Shown here: one piece after another, positions 49,734 to 58,994 of the stretch
Layout: each line of letters opens with the position of its first letter
Numbering within the stretch: the stretch's first letter is position 1
Source: JAKOUY01 sp037045185
GTDB taxonomy: Bacteria > Actinomycetota > Acidimicrobiia > Acidimicrobiales > Ilumatobacteraceae
Length of the DNA stretch: 64,000 nucleotides
NCBI GenBank assembly: GCA_037045185.1
Contig: JBAOHQ010000002.1
Location: forward strand, 186,001 to 250,000
Direction of reading: 5' to 3'
The notes under the pieces: generated by a model
The model's input: only the letters and a program-made list of their open reading frames with translations
The model's database searches: none
Told to the model about the DNA's origin: nothing
Made by a program: the position numbers and the translations under genes

Positions 49734-49755
49734 CCACCCGGTCCGGGTTCTCCGA

Positions 49756-50346
49756 TCAGCCGCGCCCGACCCGCACGGCGGCGTAGAACTGGTCGGCCAC
49801 GTGGTGGGCGAAGGCATGGTCGACGGGGAAGCTGCCGAGCAGGCGGGCCATCACCAGCGGGCCGAGCAGCAGGTGCATCGACTGCTCGACGGCAGCGTGG
49901 AGGCGGATCTCGCCGCGCTCGACGAGCCGGGTCAGCGTGGTCCCCACCGCTTCGGCCATCTGGTCATGGATCTGCTCCTCGATCTCGGCGACGGACCCGT
50001 ACCTCAGCTTGACCAACAGCAGCGCCGGTAGCAGCCGCTCCCACTGGTCGCCCGCCATCGTGTCCACGGTGAGCCGGCACAGGGCGCGCAGCGCCTCGGG
50101 CGCGGGGAGGTCCGCCGGTGGTGCCTCCATGGTGGGAGCCACCTCGCTGAACAGGGCGACGATCAAGGCCTCATGAGTGGGCCAGTGGCGGTAGATCGTG
50201 GTCTTGGCGATCCCCGAGCGGGCGGTGATGGCGTCGATGGTGACCGCTGCCGGGCCGCCCTCGACCAGCAACTCGCTGGCGGTGCGCATGACGGTGGCCC
50301 TGGTGCGGATCACCCGCGGGTCAGTGACGGCAGGGGCGGCGACCAC
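49756..50346 (-). CDS. TetR-family transcriptional regulator
   Basis: About 196 aa. The N-terminal helix-turn-helix reads AVTIDAITARSGIAKTTIYRHW, with the typical KTTIYRHW recognition end (first part quoted for the helix). The ligand-binding domain follows and ends HHVADQFYAAVRVG. GTG 50346 is preferred to GTG 50412 because the extra N-terminal residues of the longer form are not typical. It lies opposite the MFS exporter and probably represses it through the palindrome at 50413-50429. Confidence 0.85.
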   Translation of the reverse strand: MVAAPAVTDPRVIRTRATVMRTASELLVEGGPAAVTIDAITARSGIAKTTIYRHWPTHEALIVALFSEVAPTMEAPPADLPAPEALRALCRLTVDTMAGDQWERLLPALLLVKLRYGSVAEIEEQIHDQMAEAVGTTLTRLVERGEIRLHAAVEQSMHLLLGPLVMARLLGSFPVDHAFAHHVADQFYAAVRVGRG

Positions 50347-50412
50347 GCCGCCACTGTGCCACAGGTGACCGATGTCGCAGGCAGGTGAGTGGTGGGCTGG
50401 CAGCGTAAACAC

Positions 50413-50429
50413 TACGCTACCGTAGCGTA
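50413..50429. promoter_or_regulatory. Palindromic TetR operator containing divergent -10 elements
   Basis: TACGCTACCGTAGCGTA is a perfect 8-base inverted repeat around one central base. Each arm reads TAGCGT on its own strand, a TANNNT hexamer, so the operator appears to include -10 elements for both the regulator and the exporter. Bound TetR would shut both directions. Confidence 0.7.
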
Positions 50430-50448
50430 TCTAAGAAGGGCACGACCG

Positions 50449-52038
50449 ATGCTGACGATCGACACCGACCTGCCGGAACTGACCGGCGACCACCCTGGCG
50501 GATCCGGCCTACCGGGCGCCATCGACCGAACCGGTGCGGTGATCACCGATCACCGCCGGACGCGCTGGATCCTCGTGGCGATGTGCACCGCGTTGGTGGC
50601 CGTGATCGCCTCGGTCTCCGGCTTGAACGTGGCCCAGCAGGCCCTCGCGGCCGACCTGGGCGCCAGCCAGGGCCAGCTGCTGTGGATCATCAACGGCTAC
50701 ACCCTGGCTCTGGCCGCGCTGCTGCTACCCATCGGCGCCATCGGTGATCGATGGGGACGCAAGCACGTCCTCGTGGGCGGGCTCGGGCTGTTCGTGGCCG
50801 CCAGCGTGGCCTCGGCCTTCGCCACCACGGTCACCATGCTGCTGGCCACGCGCGTCGCGGCGGGCGTGGCGGCGGCGATGATCATGCCGGTCACCCTGTC
50901 GATCATCACCTCCAGCTTCCCGGCCGACGAGCGCGATCGAGCAGTCGGTGTGTGGGCCGGATTCGCCGGGGCCGGCGGGATCCTCGGCCTGCTGGCTTCG
51001 TCGGTGGTGATCGACCACGGGACCTGGCCATGGGTGTTCACCCTGCCGGTCGTGCTCGCCGTTGCGGCTCTCGTGCTCACCCTCCGGGTGGTCCCACACA
51101 GCCGGGAGGATCACGCCGGACGGTTCGACGTCGGCGGAGCACTGCTGTCGTTCCTGGCCATCGGTGGCCTGGTACTCGGCATCCAGGAAGGGCCCGAACG
51201 CGGCTGGTCGGCGCCGCTGACGATCGCCGGCCTGGCTGTCGGCGCGCTCGCCGCCGTCGGGTTCATCGCGTGGGAGCGCCGCTCGGCGCGACCGCTGCTC
51301 GACGTGTCGGTGTTCCGCCACCGCGCGGTCAGCGCCGGGTCGCTGACCCTCCTGCTGGTGTTCGCCGTGCTGATGGGGATGTTCCTGGTCGTCGTCCAGT
51401 TCCTGCAGGCGGTCCTGGGCTGGTCGGCACTCCGCGCCTCGGCCGGGTTGCTGCCCATGGCGGGGATCATGTTGCCGCTGTCGGCCCTCGCACCCCTCCT
51501 CGCCCGCCGTCTCGGGCAGCGCACGATGCTGGTCGCCGGGTCACTCACCGTTTCGGGAGGCCTGGCCCTGCTGGCCACGATGGGCAGTGCGTCGGGCGGC
51601 TATCTCTCGGTGCTGCCCGGACTGCTGATCACGTCGGTGGGTGTCGGTCTGTCGATGACCCCCTCGACCACAGCGATCACCGGCGGCATGCCGACCGAAG
51701 CCCAGGGCGTCGCCTCGGCGCTCAACGACACCGTGCGCGAGTTCGGCGGCGCGCTCGGCATCGCCCTGCTCGGCAGCCTGGCGTCGGCCGGTTACCGGCA
51801 TGGTGTCGCCCGCATCCTGCCGATGATGCCGAAGCAGGCGGCCGATGCCGTGAACTCCGGGATCGGCGGGGCGGTCTACGTCGCCCGCCAGGCCGGGCCA
51901 CAGGGCGGCCAGCTCCTGCGGATCGCCCGTGACGCCTTCGTCGACGGGTGGACGACGGCGATGTGGGCCAGTGCCGCACTGATGGCAGCCACCGCGGTGG
52001 CCCTCGTGGTGCTCGCCCCGCGCCACTTCCGTCCGTGA
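50449..52038 (+). CDS. MFS multidrug exporter, DHA2 (QacA/EmrB-like) family
   Basis: 529 aa, about 14 transmembrane segments. VVAVIASVSGLNVAQQALAADL is the first helix with the DHA2-type motif, GAIGDRWGRKHVLVGGLG is motif A, and SNAIITGGMP-like STTAITGGMPTEAQGVASALN matches the family's late repeat motif (fragments). It would export hydrophobic cations or drugs by proton antiport. ATG 50449 has a GAAGGG ribosome binding site, one of the few in the window; the frame is open to 50389 but that covers the operator. Confidence 0.9.
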   Translation: MLTIDTDLPELTGDHPGGSGLPGAIDRTGAVITDHRRTRWILVAMCTALVAVIASVSGLNVAQQALAADLGASQGQLLWIINGYTLALAALLLPIGAIGDRWGRKHVLVGGLGLFVAASVASAFATTVTMLLATRVAAGVAAAMIMPVTLSIITSSFPADERDRAVGVWAGFAGAGGILGLLASSVVIDHGTWPWVFTLPVVLAVAALVLTLRVVPHSREDHAGRFDVGGALLSFLAIGGLVLGIQEGPERGWSAPLTIAGLAVGALAAVGFIAWERRSARPLLDVSVFRHRAVSAGSLTLLLVFAVLMGMFLVVVQFLQAVLGWSALRASAGLLPMAGIMLPLSALAPLLARRLGQRTMLVAGSLTVSGGLALLATMGSASGGYLSVLPGLLITSVGVGLSMTPSTTAITGGMPTEAQGVASALNDTVREFGGALGIALLGSLASAGYRHGVARILPMMPKQAADAVNSGIGGAVYVARQAGPQGGQLLRIARDAFVDGWTTAMWASAALMAATAVALVVLAPRHFRP

Positions 52039-52071
52039 GCACCGGGCCGGGTGGGGCGTCCCGGGGCTCAC
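52035..52071. terminator. GC-rich hairpin between convergent MFS and pckG
   Basis: GTGAGCACCGGG (52035-52046) pairs with CCCGGGGCTCAC (52060-52071) with one mismatch across a 13-base loop. It overlaps the MFS stop codon and lies 17 bases before the end of pckG, so it can act from both sides. Confidence 0.6.
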
Positions 52072-52087
52072 GGAGTGGCGGTGGATG

Positions 52088-53879
52088 TCAGGTGAGGGTG
52101 GACTCGAGGGTGTCGAGGGCGCTGGTCAGCTCCTTCGGGAGCCGGTCACCGAACTTGGCGTAGTGCTCGCGGATCTGCGGGATCGCCCCACGCCACCCGT
52201 CGGTGTCGATGCGCAGCAGCTCGGCCAGGTCGGCGGCGCTGACGTCGAGCCCGTCGACATCGAGGTCGCCGTCCTTGGGCAGGTTGCCGATCGCCGTCGC
52301 CTCGGCCCCGACCACGCCGGTGACCCGTTCGAACACCCACTTCAACACCCGGCTGTTCTCCCCGTAGCCGGGCCACAGGAACCGGCCGTCCTCGTCACGG
52401 CGGAACCAGTTGACGAAGAAGATCTTGGGCAGCTTGGAGACGTCGGCGCGCTCGCCGACGGACAACCAGTGGGTGAAGTAGTCGGCCATGTTGTACCCGC
52501 AGAACGGCAGCATCGCCATCGGGTCGAAGCGCAGCATCGCCGGCCGCGCCCTGCTGGGCGGCGGTGGTCTCGCTGGCCATGATCGATCCCAGGAACACGC
52601 CGTGCTCCCAGTCGAAGGCTTCGGTGACCAGCGGCACGGTGGTCCGCCGGCGGCCACCGAACAGGATGGCGCTGATCGGCACGCCGGCAGGGTCCTCCCA
52701 CTCCGGGGCGATCGACGGGCACTGCGAGGCGGGCGCCGTGAACCGGGCGTTCGGGTGGGCCGCCGGCGTCTCGCTCTCGGGGGTCCACGGGTTGCCGCGC
52801 CAGTCGGTCGCCCGGGCCGGGGAGTCGTCGGTCATGCCCTCCCACCACACGTCGCCATCGCTGGTGAGGGCGGTGTTGGTGAAGATCGAGTTGCCCCACA
52901 GGCTGTACATCGCGTTGGCGTTGGTGTCGAAGCCGGTGCCGGGGGCCACCCCGAAGAACCCGGCCTCGGGGTTGATGGCTCGCAGCCGGCCGTCGAAGTC
53001 GAACTGCATCCAGCAGATGTCGTCGCCGATGGTCTCGGCCTTCCAGCCGGGGATGGTGGGGATGAGCATCGCCAGGTTGGTCTTGCCGCAGGCGCTCGGG
53101 AAGGCGGCGGCGATGTAGCGGTATTCGCCCTGCGGGTTGGTGAGCTTGAGGATCAGCATGTGCTCGGCCAGCCAGCCATCGTCGCGGGCCATGACCGAGG
53201 CGATGCGCAAGGCGAAGCACTTCTTGCCCAGCAGCGCGTTGCCGCCGTACCCGGAGCCGTACGACCAGATCTCGCGGGTGTCGGGGAAGTGGACGATGTA
53301 CTTGTTGTCCGGGTTGCACGGCCACTTGACATCGGCCTGACCCGGCGCCAGCGGAGCGCCGACGCTGTGGATGCACGGCACCCACGTGCCGTCGCCCAGC
53401 ACGTTCAGTGCACCCTGCCCCATGCGGGTCATGATCCGCATGTTCACCGCCACGTAGGCGCTGTCGGTGAGCTCCACGCCCACGTGGGCGATGGGCGAGC
53501 CCAGCGGTCCCATGCTGAACGGGACCACGTACATGGTGCGGCCGCGCATCGCCCCGGTGTACAGCGCGGTGAGCTCGGCGCGCATCTCCGCCGGCTCTCG
53601 CCAGTTGTTGGTGGGGCCGGCGTCCTGCGGCGTTGCCGAGCAGATGAAGGTCCGGTCCTCGACGCGGGCGACGTCGCCTGGGTCGCTGTGGGCCCAGAAG
53701 CTGTTCGGCCGTTTGGCGTCGTCCAGCCGGGTGAAGGTTCCGCTGTCGACCAGCGTCTGGCACAGCCGCTCGTACTCTTCGGGTGATCCGTCACACCAGT
53801 AGATGTCGTCTGGTTGCAGGATCCGTGCCCACTCGTCGACCCAGTGGTGCAGTCGGGCGTTGCTGGACGTGCCGCTCAT
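52088..53879 (-). CDS. pckG: Phosphoenolpyruvate carboxykinase (GTP), one frameshift
   Basis: About 596 aa after repair, the usual GTP-PEPCK length. The P-loop/kinase-1 motif is AAFPSACGKTNLAML with the hyper-reactive Cys, the metal-binding motif is MQFDFDGRLRAINPE, and the guanine-specific NPNARFTAPA-like HPNARFTAPASQCP marks the GTP type. The second frame gives DPMAMLPFCGYNM and FFVNWFRRDE. The break is near 52545 (CAGGGCGCGGCCGG); one base less joins ETTAAQQG to RPAMLRFDP. It converts oxaloacetate to PEP for gluconeogenesis. An AAGGAGCT ribosome binding site precedes ATG 53879. Confidence 0.94.
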
Positions 53880-54004
53880 CGGTTGAGCTCCTTCGAACAG
53901 TCGAGGTGGCGGGGGGTGCCAGGTCCAGTCTGCCAAAGGGGCCTCGAAAAATCGAAACGCCCGGCCGTCACGCCGGGCGTCCGTAAGAACTGGGTTCGTG
54001 CCGG

Positions 54005-54226
54005 TCAGGCGCCGGGTGTGGCCATGTCCGATTCGCTGCCGAGGCGCAACTGCGTCGCCAACCCGTCGTGGTCGAGCTGGAAGACCACACGCTGGCCCTG
54101 GCGCAGGAAGCGGAACAGCGACCCGTCCAAGGCGTTACCGGCGAGCAGGATCTCGGTCAGATCGGTGTCACGAACAACAGAACCGGAGCCTGTGTCAGGG
54201 TCGAACGTCTTGACGACACCCTGCAC
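54005..54226 (-). CDS. Cold-shock-domain-like small protein
   Basis: 73 aa. VVKTFDPDTGSGSVVRDTD matches the first strands and RNP1-like turn of cold-shock domains, and RFLRQGQRVVFQLDHDG matches the later strands. The usual aromatic RNP residues are reduced (Ser and Val replace Phe), so nucleic-acid binding may be weaker or different. It begins 3 bases after the rpmB stop, so it is co-translated with ribosomal protein L28. Confidence 0.7.
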   Translation of the reverse strand: MQGVVKTFDPDTGSGSVVRDTDLTEILLAGNALDGSLFRFLRQGQRVVFQLDHDGLATQLRLGSESDMATPGA

Positions 54227-54229
54227 GAC

Positions 54230-54421
54230 TCAGCCCGCCTTGACGATCTTGCCGCTCTTGATGCACCCGGTGCACACGTTGACCCGCTTCGGCGCCCCGC
54301 TGACCAGAGCGCGGACGCGCTGGATGTTCGGGTTCCAGCGACGCTTCGTGCGCCGGTGCGAGTGCGACACGTTCATGCCCCAACTGGGGTGCTTTCCACA
54401 CACTTCACACACTGCTGCCAT
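54230..54421 (-). CDS. rpmB: 50S ribosomal protein L28
   Basis: 63 aa. It begins AAVCEVCGKHPSWGMNVSHSHRR (Met removed; first part diagnostic) and has VCTGCIKSGKIVKAG at the C-terminus. The two CxxC pairs bind zinc, so this is the zinc-containing (C+) paralogue type. ATG 54421 is preceded by a GAAGG ribosome binding site. The divergent partner is the FakA-like gene. Confidence 0.95.
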   Translation of the reverse strand: MAAVCEVCGKHPSWGMNVSHSHRRTKRRWNPNIQRVRALVSGAPKRVNVCTGCIKSGKIVKAG

Positions 54422-54515
54422 GACGAGACCTTCTTGAACACGATCGAATGAGCCCAGAAATGCTACCAGCGGGCCGCCGATCGCGCACATCCGCGGCGGT
54501 CAGCAAGGTCCGACC

Positions 54516-54521
54516 TAGCCT
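54516..54521 (+). promoter_or_regulatory. Leaderless -10 (TAGCCT) for FakA-like gene
   Basis: TAGCCT ends 6 bases before GTG 54528. Confidence 0.5.
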
Positions 54522-54527
54522 GGCGCG

Positions 54528-56180
54528 GTGCCGACCCTGGAACGATTCAGCCCCGATACCTTGCGCAGGACGGTGGTGACGTTCCGGGACACGATGAAGG
54601 CCCACGCCCCGGCGATCAACCGGCTGAACGTGTACCCGGTGCCCGACGGTGACACGGGCACGAACATGGCCCGCACGCTCGACGCGGTGGTGGCCGAGTT
54701 GGACAAGGCCCCCGACGACTTGGTGTCCACCAGCAACGCGATCAGCCACGGGAGCCTGATGGGCGCCCGTGGCAACAGCGGGGTCATCCTCAGCCAAATC
54801 CTGCGCGGCCTGGCCGGGCACCTCAAGGAGGCCGCCGACGGCAGCGCCCACAAGGTGGCCGGGGCGTTGAAGGCGGCGTCGGCGGCGGCCTACCAGGCGG
54901 TGCTGAAGCCGATCGAAGGGACGATCCTGACCGTGGTGCGCGAGGCGGCGGATGCCAGCCATCACGCCGCCGAGGCCGGCGGGTCGGTGGTGGAGGTGCT
55001 GCGCGCCGCCCGCGACGCCGGGCGCACGGCGCTGGCCAGGACGCCGGACCTGCTGCCGGTGTTGAAGGATGCCGGCGTGGTGGATGCCGGTGGGGCCGGG
55101 TTCATGCTGTTCCTCGACTCGGCGCTGCACGTGGTGGACGGCGAGCCCCTCCCGCAGCCCGCCGAAGACGGCGAGCTGCCGGTGGTGCACACCGTGCGTC
55201 ACCACGAGGGCGAGGGCCCCTCGGTGGCCGACCTGCGTTATGAGGTCATGTACCTGATGGACCTGGCCGATGGTCGCATCGAGGCCTTCAAGCAGGCCTG
55301 GGGCGAGATCGGCGACTCGATCGTCGTCGTCGGCGGTGACGGGCTGTGGAACTGCCACGTGCACACCAACGACATCGGCGCGGCGGTGGAGGTGGCCCTC
55401 GATCTCCACGGGCGCCCACGCCAGATCCGGGTCACCGACCTGTTCGAGGAGGTCGCCGAGGAGCACGCCCACCGGGAAGCCCGGCTCGCCGGCATCCCCG
55501 AGCCCGAGCCCCTTCCTGCGGTCGCCACGGCGGTGGTGGCGGTGGCCTCCGGCCATGGGCTGGAATCGCTGTTCAAGCAACTGGGCGTGCAACGGGTGGT
55601 CACCGGTGGTCAGACGCTGAACCCGTCGACCGCCGAGCTGCTGGACGCGGTGGAGGCGGTCAACGCCCAGCACGTGATCGTCCTGCCGAACAACAAGAAC
55701 ATCATCCCCGTCGCCGAGCAGCTCGACGGGCTGACGGCGAAGTCGGTGCACGTGGTGCCCACCCGGTCGATGCCCGAAGCCCTCGCCGCGCTGGTGGTCT
55801 ACGACCCGGAGGGGCCGGCGGATGGCAACGCCACGGACATGGCCGAGGCCGCCGGCAGCGTGCTGGCCGGCGAGCTGACCCAGGCGGTGCGCGACACCAG
55901 CTCCGAGCTCGGTCCGATCAGCGAGGGTGACTGGATCGGCATCGTGCGCGGTGACGGCATCGTCTCGGTGGCCGACGATCTGCTGGTCGCCGGGCAACGC
56001 CTGCTCGACCACCTGCTGGCCGACGGCCGTGAGTTGCTCACCGTGGTGGCCGGCCGTGACGCCGCCGAGCAGCACACCCAGGCGCTGTCGGCCTGGCTGG
56101 CCAACACCTACCCGATGGTGCAGGTCGAGGTGCACCACGGTGGCCAGCCCCTGTACCCGTACCTGTTCGGGGCCGAATGA
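54528..56180 (+). CDS. DAK2-domain fatty-acid-kinase-like protein (FakA/YloV)
   Basis: 550 aa. The DAK2 domain at residues 1-200 has LNVYPVPDGDTGTNM, whose Asp residues bind Mg-ATP, SHGSLMGARGNSGVILSQ and GAGGFMLFLDSALHV. The C-terminal half (from about 300) is the FakA-type domain with VVAVASGHGLESLFKQLG, IVLPNNKNIIPVAEQL and VHVVPTRSMPEAL. FakA phosphorylates fatty acids presented by FakB proteins. No fakB (DegV) gene is in the window. Its stop overlaps recG by 4 bases, as is common in related genomes. Confidence 0.9.
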   Translation: MPTLERFSPDTLRRTVVTFRDTMKAHAPAINRLNVYPVPDGDTGTNMARTLDAVVAELDKAPDDLVSTSNAISHGSLMGARGNSGVILSQILRGLAGHLKEAADGSAHKVAGALKAASAAAYQAVLKPIEGTILTVVREAADASHHAAEAGGSVVEVLRAARDAGRTALARTPDLLPVLKDAGVVDAGGAGFMLFLDSALHVVDGEPLPQPAEDGELPVVHTVRHHEGEGPSVADLRYEVMYLMDLADGRIEAFKQAWGEIGDSIVVVGGDGLWNCHVHTNDIGAAVEVALDLHGRPRQIRVTDLFEEVAEEHAHREARLAGIPEPEPLPAVATAVVAVASGHGLESLFKQLGVQRVVTGGQTLNPSTAELLDAVEAVNAQHVIVLPNNKNIIPVAEQLDGLTAKSVHVVPTRSMPEALAALVVYDPEGPADGNATDMAEAAGSVLAGELTQAVRDTSSELGPISEGDWIGIVRGDGIVSVADDLLVAGQRLLDHLLADGRELLTVVAGRDAAEQHTQALSAWLANTYPMVQVEVHHGGQPLYPYLFGAE

Positions 56181-58305
56181 CCGAGCTCACCTTCGGTGAA
56201 CTCGCCGCCATCGGCATCGAGCGGCTCAAGGGGGTGGGGGACAAGAAGCGGGATGCCCTGGCCTCCCAGGATGTCCACTCGGTGCTCGATCTGCTGATGA
56301 CCTACCCGCGGCGGTGGGTGGATCGCACCAACGAGGCCCGAGTCAGTGACCTGATCCCCGGGCAGGAGGCGCTGGTGCTGGTCACCGTTCGGTCGATGAG
56401 CCGCCGGGTGGGGCGCAACCGGCGCACGATCGTCGAGGGCACCGTCGGGGACGGCACGGCGACGATGCACGTGGTCTTCTTCAACCAGCCGTGGCGGGAG
56501 AAGCAGCTGCGCCCGGGTCTGAACATCGCCATGTTCGGCAAGGCCGAGGTGTACCGCGGCGGGTTGCAGATGACCAACCCGATCGTCGACCTGATCGGCG
56601 ACCGCACCGGGCGGATCGTGCCGATCTACCCGCAGAGCGAGAAGGCCGGGCTGAGCACCTGGGAGATCGCCGGGTGGGTCGAGGACGCCCTGCGGCGCTG
56701 CGAGCCCCGGGGTCTCGCCGACCCGCTGCCCGAAGCCGATCCGCCGCCGGTACGGCCTGATCGGGCGCACCGAGGCGTTCCGCACGATCCACCTGCCCGA
56801 CACGATGGCCGACAAGGAGCGTGCCCGGCGGCGGCTGGCGTTCGACGAGCTGCTGCGCGTCCAGGTGCTGCTGGTGATGCGCAAGCGCGCCCTGGAGCGC
56901 GACGCGTTGGGGATCCGTCACGACACCGGCCGGACGCCTCGCCGCCCGCCTGCGCGGGGCACTGCCGTACGAGATGACGGCGGCCCAGCGGCGGGTGATC
57001 GCCGAGATCGAGGCCGACCTGGCCGCACCTCACCCGATGCATCGCCTGCTGCAGGGCGACGTGGGCGCCGGCAAGACCCTGGTCGCCGTGAGCGCCATGC
57101 TGACGGCCGTGGAGGGTGGGCACCAGGCCGGCGCTGATGGCGCCCACCGAGGTACTGGCCGAGCAACACGCCACCGGGATCCGCCGGATGCTCGACGGCG
57201 TGTCGGTCCACCGTGAGGGCGAGCTGCTGGAACGCCCGCCGCGGGTCGAGCTGCTGACCAACCGGGTCACCGGTGCCGATCGGCGGCGGGTGCTCGGCGG
57301 CCTCGCCGACGGATCGGTCGACATCGCCATCGGCACCCATGCCTTGATCCAAGACGCCGTGGAGTTCCGCAGCCTCGGCGTCGTGGTGGTGGACGAGCAG
57401 CACCGCTTCGGCGTCGAGCAGCGCGCCGCCCTGCGGGCCAAGGGGGAGGGCGACGCCGCGGTGCCCGACGTGCTGGTGATGACGGCCACGCCCATCCCGC
57501 GCACCGCGGCCATGACCGTGTACGGCGATCTCGATGTCAGCGTCCTGGACGAGCTGCCGCCGGGGCGCACGCCCATCACGACGAAGTGGGCCAACGGTCC
57601 GCTGCTGGAGCAGGAGGCCTGGGCCACGGTGCGCGACGAGGTGGCCGCCGGTCGCCAGGCCTACGTGGTCTGCCCGCTGATCGACGAGAGCGACAAGCTG
57701 GAGGTGGCCAGCGCCACCGAGACCTTCGAGCGGCTGCAGGCGGGGGAGTTGGCCGGGCTGCGCCTGGCGTTGCTGCACGGGCGGATGTCCAGCGCCGACA
57801 AAGAAGCGGTGATGAACCGGTTCCGTACCGGGGAGCTGGACGTCCTGGTCGCCACCACGGTCATCGAGGTGGGCGTCGACGTCCCCAACGCCACGGTGAT
57901 GGTGATCCTCGACGCCGATCGCTTCGGCATCGCCCAGCTGCACCAGCTCCGCGGGCGTGTCGGGCGTGGCTGCGGACGGCGTCGGTGTGCTGGTTGGTGA
58001 CCAACCTGCAGGACGGGGTGAACCCGCGGGTGCAGGCGCTGGTCGACTCCACCGACGGGTTCGCCCTGGCCGAGGTGGACCTCGATCTGCGCGGTGAGGG
58101 GACCATCATGAACACCAGCCAGAAGGGCCGCAGCGATCTGCGCCTGGCCTCGCTGCGCCGGGACCGCGAACTGGTCCTGGTGGCCCGTGACGCGGCCTTC
58201 GAGATCGTTGACGCCGATCCCTCTCTGGCGGGCAATCCGGTGCTGTACGACGAGGTCACCCTGCTGTTCAGCGAGGACGACGAAGCGTTCCTGTCGAAGA
58301 GCTGA
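56177..58305 (+). CDS. recG: ATP-dependent DNA helicase RecG, frameshifted
   Basis: About 707 aa after removing five bases. The wedge/OB domain comes first (YPRRWVDRTNEARVSDL). Helicase motifs are LLQGDVGAGKTLVA, VVVDEQHRFGVEQR, MTATPIPRTAAM, LLHGRMSSADKEAVM, TTVIEVGVDVPNATVMVI and LHQLRGRVGRG. Breaks are near 56742 (GATCCGCCGCC, extra C), 56934, 57125 (CAGGCCGGCGCTG for CAGGCGGCGCTG) and 57970 (two bases; CWLVTNLQ follows). It reverses stalled forks and processes Holliday junctions. Confidence 0.9.
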
Positions 58306-58352
58306 CACCTACACCTACTGCACACACCTACTGCACACGGAGCGTGTACGAT
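58305..58352 (+). promoter_or_regulatory. vapBC promoter with 13-base direct repeats
   Basis: A 15-mer ACACCTACTGCACAC occurs at 58311-58325 and again at 58324-58338 (13-base period), with a partial copy ACACCT at 58305. The -10 TACGAT at 58347-58352 ends 6 bases before ATG 58359. The repeats upstream of the -10 look like an autoregulatory VapB or VapBC binding site. Confidence 0.6.
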
Positions 58353-58358
58353 TAGTGT

Positions 58359-58571
58359 ATGTCACGTACCCGGACCAACATCGAACTCGACGATCAACGC
58401 CTCGCCGCGATCATGGATCGATTCGGCGTCCACACCAAGACCGAGGCGGTCGATCTCGCCCTGCGCCACTTGGCCGGGCAGCCGATGACACGAGAGGAGG
58501 CCGTGGCGATGCGTGCCAGTAACTCGATCGGCGCTCTTCCGGATGACCATAGTCCCCGAGGTAGGGCGTGA
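58359..58571 (+). CDS. vapB: VapB-type antitoxin (ribbon-helix-helix)
   Basis: 70 aa. RTRTNIELDDQRLAAIMD is the beta-strand/helix of an RHH DNA-binding domain, followed by KTEAVDLALRHLAG; the C-terminal 25 residues are flexible and would wrap the toxin. It neutralises the PIN toxin and represses the operon. Its stop overlaps the toxin GTG (GTGA). Confidence 0.87.
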   Translation: MSRTRTNIELDDQRLAAIMDRFGVHTKTEAVDLALRHLAGQPMTREEAVAMRASNSIGALPDDHSPRGRA

Positions 58572-58987
58572 TCCTGGTCGACACCTCCGTCTGGGTGGAG
58601 TTCGATCGAGGGACAGGGAGTCCCACCGATCGCCGTCTCACCGAGTTGATCGCGACGACCGACGACGTCGCCGTCACCGAGCCGATCATCATGGAGGTGA
58701 TCGCTGGGGCCCGGGATCACCGTCGTGAGCGCGACCTGCGCCGATTGATGGCGCGGTTCGTGTTGGTCCCCTTCGACCCGATCTCGGACTTCGACGCTGC
58801 CAGCAGGATCTACCTGGCCTGCAGACGGATCGGCGTGACGCCCCGCGGGATGCTTGACTGCATGATCGCCGCCGTCGCCTGGCGAAGCGGGTCCATCCTG
58901 CTGGCCGCCGATCGTGATCTCGAGCAGGTGGCCCGGGTGATGGGGGTCGCCCTCGACGGGACATCGACCCCGGCCAGTCCCTCGTGA
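58568..58987 (+). CDS. vapC: VapC-type PIN-domain ribonuclease toxin
   Basis: 139 aa. PIN-domain acidic residues are in LVDTSVWVEF (first Asp), VTEPIIMEVIAG (Glu), GMLDCMIAAVAW (Asp) and LLAADRDLEQVARVMG (Asp). It would cleave tRNA or rRNA when freed from VapB. It lies 8 bases from the end of the convergent NUDIX gene. Confidence 0.9.
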   Translation: MILVDTSVWVEFDRGTGSPTDRRLTELIATTDDVAVTEPIIMEVIAGARDHRRERDLRRLMARFVLVPFDPISDFDAASRIYLACRRIGVTPRGMLDCMIAAVAWRSGSILLAADRDLEQVARVMGVALDGTSTPASPS

Positions 58988-58994
58988 CCGACCG

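Noticed and set aside
49736..49748. ACCCGGTCCGGGT between the small membrane protein and TetR as a terminator
   Set aside because: The palindrome has a one-base centre, too tight for an RNA hairpin loop.
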